This document shows positions 1 to 4,446 of a stretch of 5,378 bases of DNA, piece by piece. Position numbers and translations under genes: made by a program. This stretch comes from Acidobacteriota bacterium (GTDB taxonomy: Bacteria; Acidobacteriota; Blastocatellia; RBC074). Under the pieces are notes generated by a model. It was not told where the DNA came from and searched no databases. It saw only the letters and a list, made by a program, of their open reading frames with translations. Numbering within the stretch: position 1 is the stretch's first letter; each line of letters begins with the position of its first letter. The stretch lies in assembly GCA_013140935.1 (NCBI GenBank), contig JABFSD010000721.1:1-5378 (forward strand), given 5' to 3'.

Positions 1-164
1 TCCATCAACAGCACGTTGAAATTTCGCGCTTCGAGCGCCGTCATAATCTGTTGCGGCGATTGCGCCGTCTCAATCTGAAAACCTTCGCTCTTAAGCAAGA
101 GGCGCAAGGCTTCAAGCACGTCAGGCTGATCGTCGGCAATAAGAATGCGAGGGGAAGATTTCAT
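1..164 (-). CDS. Response regulator receiver domain, N-terminal fragment (cut by window edge)
   Basis: The minus-strand reading frame starts at ATG 164-162 and runs off the left edge after 54 complete codons. The translation begins MKSSPRILIADDQPDVLEAL and continues to ...FNVLLM followed by a GA- codon. This is a CheY-like receiver domain. The first beta strand ends in the acidic pair D11-D12. The second strand and helix follow, and the hydrophobic third strand leads to residue 55, where the phosphoacceptor Asp is expected; its codon is cut after GA, which fits Asp or Glu. The receiver would be phosphorylated by a sensor kinase in the cytoplasm. The output domain lies outside the window. From similarity to acidobacterial regulators next to this type of ABC ATPase I suspect an NtrC-type (AAA+ sigma-54) regulator, but nothing visible proves it. 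The start lies 7 nt after the stop of the upstream coiled-coil gene with no strong Shine-Dalgarno sequence, so translational coupling is likely. Confidence 0.85.
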   Translation of the reverse strand, partial: MKSSPRILIADDQPDVLEALRLLLKSEGFQIETAQSPQQIMTALEARNFNVLLM

Positions 165-171
165 AGCGTGT

Positions 172-741
172 TTAGGGTCGTTTGCCTTTCTCTGGCGCAG
201 CCGCGTTTTCGAGTTCGCGTTCGAGCTTATCGAGGCTTTCGTTCAATTCGTTGAGCTTGGCTTGTTCGGTTTGCAGGCGCGCGGCGAGTTGCGGTTCGCG
301 TTCACGCAAATCACGAATTTGCTGTGTCCCGTCTTCGATTTCGCTCTTTAGCTGCTTGAGCATCATTTCACGCATGCTCCGTTCGGCAGGCGTCGGGGCT
401 GAAGCGACCATCCGTTCCGCTTCAGCCAAGTGACCGGTTATGGCGGACGCGTTACGCTCAAGTTCTTTGATGCGATTGCGTAATTCGACTAGCTCTCTCG
501 TCAACTCGTTCACTTGCGACTGTTGCAGCTTCAAGCGTTCCAGCGTGACCTGCGCGCGATAGGTCGCCACGCTGTTGCGCTGCAAAACCAGCCGCAATTG
601 GCGCACTTCATCAAGCAAGGCTTTGACGGTTTGCGCATCGCTCTCTACGGGTTTGTTGTTCGCGTTCGATGCTTGTCCAAATACGCTCAGGGCGCACCAG
701 CACAGTAAAAAGCTGCATGCAAAAAGTTTTCTGTTGAACAT
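172..741 (-). CDS. Exported coiled-coil protein of unknown function
   Basis: This gene encodes 189 aa from ATG 741-739. I chose this start over the in-frame one at 762 because AGGAGG sits 6 nt upstream of it, and because the protein then opens with a clean signal peptide: MFNRK, a hydrophobic core at about residues 6-21 (FACSFLLCWCALSVF), and likely cleavage near VFG-QA (22-24). A short Asn/Ser-rich linker follows. Two long charged helices with heptad-spaced Leu/Ile/Val occupy about 38-112 and 119-179. They are interrupted by a Pro-containing hinge (SAPTPAE, 114-120), and the tail is basic (EKGKRP). The predicted product is a periplasmic, possibly hairpin-forming, coiled coil. No enzymatic motif is visible. 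It lies 45 nt after the ABC ATPase gene and 7 nt before the response regulator gene, so it is probably cotranscribed with both. It could be an adaptor or sensor part of an envelope transport system, but the adaptor folds typical of HlyD/MacA proteins are absent. The function is not known. Confidence 0.8.
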   Translation of the reverse strand: MFNRKLFACSFLLCWCALSVFGQASNANNKPVESDAQTVKALLDEVRQLRLVLQRNSVATYRAQVTLERLKLQQSQVNELTRELVELRNRIKELERNASAITGHLAEAERMVASAPTPAERSMREMMLKQLKSEIEDGTQQIRDLREREPQLAARLQTEQAKLNELNESLDKLERELENAAAPEKGKRP

Positions 742-747
742 AAATAA

Positions 748-753
748 CCTCCT
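748..753 (-). promoter_or_regulatory. Shine-Dalgarno site of the coiled-coil gene
   Basis: The minus strand reads AGGAGG, then a 6-nt spacer (TTATTT), then ATG at 741. This is a near-perfect anti-16S match. It fixes the start of the coiled-coil gene at the second in-frame ATG rather than the one 21 nt further upstream. Confidence 0.8.
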
Positions 754-786
754 GCCAGGCACTTTACGGCAAACGATTTCGTAACG

Positions 787-1452
787 CTACGGGTTCGCCA
801 TCCATCCGTCGCGCAATTCAATCACACGATTGCCGTAAGAAGCGTTCACCTCAGAATGCGTCACTTGCACAATCGTCGTCCCTTGCTCATTGAGCTTTTT
901 GAAAAGCTCCATGATCTCTTTGGCTTGCCCTGAGTGCAGATTGCCCGTCGGTTCGTCGGCGAGAATGATTTTCGGATTGGCGATGACGGCGCGGGCTACG
1001 CCGACGAGTTGCTGCTGTCCGCCCGAAAGTTGCGTCGGGTATAAATCCTTTTTGCCTACGATCTGAAAGCGGTCGAGTACGTCGCCGACGATGGCGTCGC
1101 GTTCAGACTTTTTCACGTCGCGGTATGACAGCGGAATTTCGAGATTCTCAGCCACCGTCAAATGATCGAGCAGGTGATAGCTCTGAAAGACAAAGCCGAT
1201 GTTGCGATTGCGCAATTCGGCGCGCAGTTTGGGTTTCAGCTTATGGATTGCATGTTCGCCGAATTCATACTCGCCCACCCAATCGTTATCGTGCATGCCG
1301 ATGATGTGCAATAACGTAGACTTCCCTGCTCCGCTCGGCCCCATGATCGAGACGAATTCGCCTTCTTTTATTTCGGCGGAAATGCGCCGCAGGATGTAAT
1401 AACGCTGCGCGCCTTGCGGCACTGATTTTTCGAGATTGCTTAAACGAATCAT
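787..1452 (-). CDS. ABC transporter ATP-binding protein, MacB/LolD class
   Basis: This gene encodes 221 aa, the usual length for a stand-alone LolD/MacB-type ATPase. Motifs in order are Walker A GPSGAGKST (38-46), Q-loop Gln90 (FVFQSYHLL), signature LSGGQQQ (142-148), Walker B IILADEP (162-168) with catalytic Glu167, and switch His199 (VTHSE). The D-loop reads GNLHSG, with His173 where most family members have Asp (GNLDS). The product should be a cytoplasmic ATPase that drives an FtsX-like permease in lipoprotein transport, efflux or mechanotransmission. No permease is in the window; it may lie beyond the left edge. The start ATG at 1452 has AGGGAAG about 5 nt upstream (1458-1464). It appears to be the first gene of a leftward operon with the coiled-coil and response regulator genes. 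The class is certain and the substrate is unknown. Confidence 0.95.
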   Translation of the reverse strand: MIRLSNLEKSVPQGAQRYYILRRISAEIKEGEFVSIMGPSGAGKSTLLHIIGMHDNDWVGEYEFGEHAIHKLKPKLRAELRNRNIGFVFQSYHLLDHLTVAENLEIPLSYRDVKKSERDAIVGDVLDRFQIVGKKDLYPTQLSGGQQQLVGVARAVIANPKIILADEPTGNLHSGQAKEIMELFKKLNEQGTTIVQVTHSEVNASYGNRVIELRDGWMANP

Positions 1453-1457
1453 TAGTT

Positions 1458-1464
1458 CTTCCCT
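1458..1464 (-). promoter_or_regulatory. Shine-Dalgarno site of the ABC ATPase gene
   Basis: The minus strand reads AGGGAAG followed by AACTA-type spacing to the ATG at 1452. It is a good purine-rich match and supports this start. Confidence 0.6.
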
Positions 1465-1814
1465 TTTGCTTTCCTTTGCTGCGACGCGACCTTCAGGCCG
1501 CCGCTTATGTGTGTTGATGACAAACCGTATGCCAGACCGTCATCGTCACCATGATCGGCAATAGAATCAGGCTTTCTCGCCACATCGTAATGACGAACCG
1601 GATTCATCAAGAGTAAACCGACTGTCCGGTATTGGGAAGCCGCGTTCGCATAATGTGACAATGCGAGCAGGAAGTTTCGGCGGAACTGCTGGCGCGGGCG
1701 CGCCGTTACGTGACTTGTCAGGCAAACCGGCAGCCTCATACACTGCGCGCATTGGTAAAGAAAAACGCCCCGTCTCGTTCCCCGAATTCACGTAAACCAA
1801 GCCCCATCTCACGA

Positions 1815-1842
1815 AGTTTTCCGGCACAGAGTTTTCCGGCAC
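1815..1842. repeat. Two tandem copies of a 13-bp motif (period 15)
   Basis: The sequence AGTTTTCCGGCAC occurs exactly at 1815-1827 and again at 1830-1842, separated by 2 nt. The second copy runs into the left arm of the inverted repeat at 1836-1867. Tandem half-sites of this size upstream of a gene are often regulator-binding sites, but no binding protein can be named from the sequence. Confidence 0.6.
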
Positions 1843-1867
1843 GCTTGCTGCGGCATTGGCGTGCCGG
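1836..1867. repeat. 9-bp perfect inverted repeat upstream of the PpiD-like gene
   Basis: CCGGCACGC (1836-1844) and GCGTGCCGG (1859-1867) are exact reverse complements around a 14-nt centre. No T-run follows on either strand, so this is not an intrinsic terminator. It lies immediately before a TTGACG -35-like hexamer at 1872 and partly overlaps the tandem motif. An operator for the rightward gene, or for both divergent units, is the most economical reading. An RNA hairpin is the alternative. Confidence 0.5.
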
Positions 1868-1871
1868 TATA

Positions 1872-1898
1872 TTGACGACTTTCTTGAACGGCTACTAT
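1872..1898 (+). promoter_or_regulatory. Possible sigma-70-type promoter of the PpiD-like gene
   Basis: TTGACG at 1872-1877 matches five of six -35 consensus bases. TACTAT at 1893-1898 is a fair -10 match. The spacer is only 15 nt, shorter than the preferred 17, so this is a weak call made by eye. Its position, roughly 75-110 nt before the start at 1981 and directly after the inverted repeat, is what makes it plausible. Confidence 0.3.
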
Positions 1899-1967
1899 CG
1901 CCTCGTTACTGAATCAACGACCCCGAAGCGAGACCGGGGGCAAAGTGGCCGCAGCTAAAATCCACAG

Positions 1968-1974
1968 TTTGGAG
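1968..1974 (+). promoter_or_regulatory. Shine-Dalgarno site of the PpiD-like gene
   Basis: TTTGGAG with GGAG at 1971-1974 lies 6 nt before ATG 1981. No comparable site precedes the in-frame GTG at 1945, so this decides the start. Confidence 0.6.
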
Positions 1975-1980
1975 TCAGTT

Positions 1981-3969
1981 ATGTTACGTTTTTTCTCTAA
2001 GTTTCAACGGTCGCGTACCGTCTTTCTGTTCGCGTTCTGTTTATTGTTGTTGGTGGGTCTGGTGGTTTTTTACCTGCCCAATACCGACCTGATGCCGGGC
2101 ACGAACACAGCGGCACTGTCAGCCGATGCCAAGATCATTGTGGCAACCGTCGGTTCGCAGGAAATCACGCTCGAAGAATTCAAACGCGCGGTGGCCTCTT
2201 ATGCCCAGCGTTACACGCGGCAAAATCAGTTGCCTTTCGCTACGTTAAAGGCGCTGGGCGCTGATAAAGAGGCCCTCGACGGATTGATCGCCAATCGGCT
2301 GGCGCTCGACGTAGGCAACGAATTGGGCTTGCGCGGCACTGACCACGAGATCAGCGATCAGGTAACGCGCGCTTTTGCCGACGCGAACGGACAGTTTGTG
2401 GGCAAAGCGGAATACATTCGCAGCCTCGCCTTGCAGGGCAAAGCCCCGGCTGATTACGAAGAAGAAATCCGCCGTAACCTCACCGCCAACAAAGTGCGCA
2501 ACTACCTGATGGCGGGCGAACAGGTTTCCGACAAAGAGATCGAAGAGTCTTATAAGAAAGACAACACCAAGGTCGAAGTGAGTTACGCGATCATTGACCG
2601 CGAAAAGGTCAAGAGCAAACTCAAGGCGACCGACGAAGAGTTGAAGGCTTATTACGACGCCAACAAAGACAGGTTCAAAGCCGACAAGCCGACACGCAAA
2701 GTAGATTACATTTACGTCTCGACTGATCAGGTCGCCAAGATCATGCCGGTCACCGATGCCGATTTGCGCGCCGAATACGACTCGAACAAACAATATGAAT
2801 ATCGCGCGAGCATCATTCGCCGTGACGTACTCGCGACGGCGGACGAAGACAGTGTGCGCAACAAAATCAATGAACTCAACGTGCGCGTGCGCGGCAGCCA
2901 ATCGGCGAAGGCGGAAGATTTCGCCACCGTTGCCAAGGCTGAATCGCAAGACGCTTCGCGCACCAGCGGCGGCGACATTGGTTTCATTCGCAAAGACCCC
3001 AACAAACCCGGCGCATGGCGGCAGCGCGTTTTCTCGATCAAAGTAGGCGACATTGACGGCCCGTTCCGCGACGGCCAAAGCTGGTATCTGCTCAAAGTCA
3101 CCGAACAACGCGAGGTTCCTTTTGAAGCGATGAAAGCGACGTTGCGCGCCGGCGTAGCGAATCGCAAGGCTTATGGCAAAGCCTCTGAACTCGCCGATAA
3201 GGCTTATGCCGAAGCCACCGCCGCCAAGAGTTTGCGCAAAGGCGCAGAAGCCATCGCAGCGGAAATCAAACAACCCGTAGATGCTTTGCTGAGAACTACG
3301 CCTTATTTCAAAGACGGCGATACGTTGCCCGAAATCGGCAGCAATCCCGCCTTTGAAGAAGCCGTCAAGGATTTGAAAAAAGGCGACATCACGGAAAAGG
3401 TAGGCATTCCCGGCGGACTCGCAGTTCCCCAACTGGCTGACATGCTGGCCGAAGGCGCGGCGCTGAGCTTTGAACAAGCCAAGAATCAGGTCGAAAACAA
3501 ATGGCGCGATGAAAAAGAACCTAACGTCGCGCTGGCACGCGCGCAGGACATTCTCGCCAAAGCCAAGAGTGCGGCAGAATTTTCGGCGCTGTGCAAAGCC
3601 GAAGGGCTGGAAGTCAAATCCGATACGAACTTCAACAACCTCACATTCCCCGGTCAGGCTTCGGGCGGATTGCAAAGCCAACAGGTCGCACGCAATGCGC
3701 TGTTCAATCTGAAAGCCAACGAAGTCGTCAAGGTGCCGATCAAATACGGCGCGGGCGGATTCCTGATTTTCGCAGCGTCCAAACGCGACGAAGCCGATAT
3801 GTCTAAAATCGGCGGCTCGCGCGATGACCTGCGCCAGACGCTCGTCTCAGAACGCCAGGCCATCGCGTTCGATGCGTATGTCAAAGCCGCGCGCAAGCGT
3901 TATGAAACCGCCGGGAAACTCAAGATTTATCAAGACCGCATTGATAAAGGAATGGAAGGCGCGCAGTAA
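1981..3969 (+). CDS. PpiD/SurA-like membrane-anchored periplasmic folding protein with parvulin domain
   Basis: This gene encodes 662 aa from ATG 1981. I preferred it to the in-frame GTG at 1945 because GGAG sits at 1971-1974, and because the protein then opens with a short basic segment and one membrane helix (about 13-32, TVFLFAFCLLLLVGLVVFYL). A SurA_N-like chaperone region follows (about 51-265, beginning IIVATVGSQEITLEEFK). The parvulin PPIase domain spans about 273-375 and carries the hallmark SGGDIGFI (329-336). A long charged helical C-terminal region ends in a basic tail. The size and order match PpiD (623 aa in E. coli), an inner-membrane-anchored periplasmic chaperone that helps newly exported proteins fold near the Sec translocon. 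The two usual parvulin active-site histidines appear replaced: RAS277 in place of the RARH motif, and WYLLK (Tyr369) in place of the YHIIK motif. Isomerase activity is therefore doubtful, as in E. coli PpiD. The ABM-like gene follows 87 nt downstream on the same strand. Confidence 0.88.
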   Translation: MLRFFSKFQRSRTVFLFAFCLLLLVGLVVFYLPNTDLMPGTNTAALSADAKIIVATVGSQEITLEEFKRAVASYAQRYTRQNQLPFATLKALGADKEALDGLIANRLALDVGNELGLRGTDHEISDQVTRAFADANGQFVGKAEYIRSLALQGKAPADYEEEIRRNLTANKVRNYLMAGEQVSDKEIEESYKKDNTKVEVSYAIIDREKVKSKLKATDEELKAYYDANKDRFKADKPTRKVDYIYVSTDQVAKIMPVTDADLRAEYDSNKQYEYRASIIRRDVLATADEDSVRNKINELNVRVRGSQSAKAEDFATVAKAESQDASRTSGGDIGFIRKDPNKPGAWRQRVFSIKVGDIDGPFRDGQSWYLLKVTEQREVPFEAMKATLRAGVANRKAYGKASELADKAYAEATAAKSLRKGAEAIAAEIKQPVDALLRTTPYFKDGDTLPEIGSNPAFEEAVKDLKKGDITEKVGIPGGLAVPQLADMLAEGAALSFEQAKNQVENKWRDEKEPNVALARAQDILAKAKSAAEFSALCKAEGLEVKSDTNFNNLTFPGQASGGLQSQQVARNALFNLKANEVVKVPIKYGAGGFLIFAASKRDEADMSKIGGSRDDLRQTLVSERQAIAFDAYVKAARKRYETAGKLKIYQDRIDKGMEGAQ

Positions 3970-4000
3970 GGCGCGTTAAAAATCAACTTTGCGGTGTAGG

Positions 4001-4037
4001 CCGTTGTAGGGCGGATTAGTAATCCGCCCTACAACGG
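4001..4037. repeat. Perfect palindrome, 17-bp stem with 3-nt loop (REP-like)
   Basis: The left arm at 4001-4017 (CCGTTGTAGGGCGGATT) and the right arm at 4021-4037 are exact reverse complements around the loop AGT. The core GTAGGGCGGATTA/TAATCCGCCCTAC resembles short dispersed palindromes I recall from many bacterial genomes. Its placement between two genes fits a REP- or MITE-like element. No T-run follows on either strand, so it is not a standard Rho-independent terminator. In RNA it would still form a very stable hairpin. That hairpin could protect the 3' end of the PpiD-like mRNA or reduce read-through into the ABM-like gene. Only one copy is present in this window. Confidence 0.85.
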
Positions 4038-4044
4038 GAAGTTC

Positions 4045-4048
4045 GGAG
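4045..4048 (+). promoter_or_regulatory. Shine-Dalgarno site of the ABM-like gene
   Basis: GGAG at 4045-4048 lies 8 nt before ATG 4057 and only 7 nt after the end of the large palindrome. The site would therefore stay exposed just beside the hairpin. Confidence 0.5.
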
Positions 4049-4056
4049 AACCCCTC

Positions 4057-4443
4057 ATGATTAGCTTTGTCGTAAAGTGGACGATCAAAACAGGCTGCAA
4101 TGAAAAAGCTCTGGTCGGTTTGCAGCAATTAGCCCAAGCCGTAGCGCAAGAGCCGGGCACGTTGATGTATTTGGTAAATACGCCTGATCCTATTCAATTC
4201 ACCTGCGCGCAAGGCGATGAACACGAATCGCTGCCCACGCCTTCCCCGCAGGAAGTCATTTTCATCGAGCAATACGTTGACGAAAACGCCTTTTGCCAAC
4301 ACGTTCACGGCACGGCCTTTCAGCAGTTCTTGAGCGAATACGGCGACCTGTTCCTTTTCAGCAACGGACAGCCCTTCGTGACGATTGAGTTTCTGAAACG
4401 GCAAGCCGGCTTCATCCGACCGGAAGCCAGCGCCAGTTGCTAA
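4057..4443 (+). CDS. ABM-domain protein (antibiotic biosynthesis monooxygenase-like)
   Basis: This gene encodes 128 aa and probably a cytoplasmic protein, as there is no signal peptide. The pattern fits the small dimeric alpha/beta-barrel ABM family. A first beta strand ISFVVKWTIKTG (2-13) is followed by an amphipathic helix (16-31), then the EPGTLMYLVNTPDP turn and strand (32-45). The strand EVIFIEQYVDENAF (66-79) leads into a helix with HVHGTAFQQFL (82-92), and the last strand is FVTIEFLKR (107-115). Members include quinol monooxygenases, heme-degrading enzymes and many proteins of unknown role, so the substrate cannot be assigned. A Cys/acid-rich insertion (about 47-65) separates the second and third strands. 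The gene may be expressed by read-through from the PpiD-like gene or from its own promoter, which I could not identify. The stop at 4441-4443 lies 3 nt from the convergent peptidase gene. Confidence 0.75.
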   Translation: MISFVVKWTIKTGCNEKALVGLQQLAQAVAQEPGTLMYLVNTPDPIQFTCAQGDEHESLPTPSPQEVIFIEQYVDENAFCQHVHGTAFQQFLSEYGDLFLFSNGQPFVTIEFLKRQAGFIRPEASASC

Positions 4444-4446
4444 AAC

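Larger units (their letters stand above)
1453..1980. other. 528-nt divergent intergenic region without a convincing gene
   Basis: This stretch separates the leftward ABC operon from the rightward PpiD-like gene, so both promoters should lie here. Two overlapping minus-strand open frames (1452-1739 and 1567-1842) exist. Neither has a Shine-Dalgarno site, and their translations are rich in Pro, Arg and Ser without any recognisable domain. I see no tRNA-like or riboswitch-like structure. The right half holds a 13-bp direct repeat, a 9-bp inverted repeat and a possible promoter, listed separately. No convincing sigma-70 or sigma-54 promoter for the leftward operon could be picked by eye. The region could contain decayed coding sequence, but I cannot name a parent gene. 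Confidence 0.6.

Noticed and set aside
1505..1585. A 26-residue hydrophobic minus-strand peptide (MWRESLILLPIMVTMTVW...)
   Set aside because: It resembles a small membrane peptide, but there is no ribosome-binding site before its ATG and nothing downstream suggests a toxin or leader role.
1452..1739. A 95-codon minus-strand frame whose stop overlaps the ABC ATPase start (TAATG)
   Set aside because: There is no Shine-Dalgarno site at its ATG or at the internal Met, no recognisable domain, and another open frame overlaps it. The overlap alone is not enough to call a gene.
1567..1842. A 91-codon minus-strand frame in the intergenic region
   Set aside because: Its composition is rich in Pro, Arg and Ser with no motif. 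It covers the repeat structures and overlaps another equally weak frame.
1848..1869. A sigma-54-like -24/-12 element on the minus strand (CGGCACGCCAATGCC)
   Set aside because: The -24 half is acceptable, but the -12 half reads ATGCC instead of TTGCA/T, and the site lies about 400 nt from the ABC operon start.
1921..1939. A 5-bp CCCCG/CGGGG inverted repeat before the PpiD-like gene
   Set aside because: It is too short, with a 9-nt loop, to distinguish from chance in GC-rich DNA.
1945..1980. An upstream GTG start giving the PpiD-like protein 12 more residues
   Set aside because: It has no good ribosome site, and the extension (MAAAKIHSLESV) is unlike the short basic N-terminus expected before the membrane anchor; ATG 1981 has both.
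2245..3681. A 478-codon minus-strand open frame opposite the PpiD-like gene
   Set aside because: Its translation is a low-quality antisense product rich in Phe/Ala/Arg with no domain. The plus strand carries a well-supported gene over the same span, and this is a codon-bias shadow.
4001..4037. Rho-independent terminator
   Set aside because: The stem is strong, but neither strand has a T-run after it: the plus strand continues GAAGTTCGG, and the minus strand is similarly mixed.
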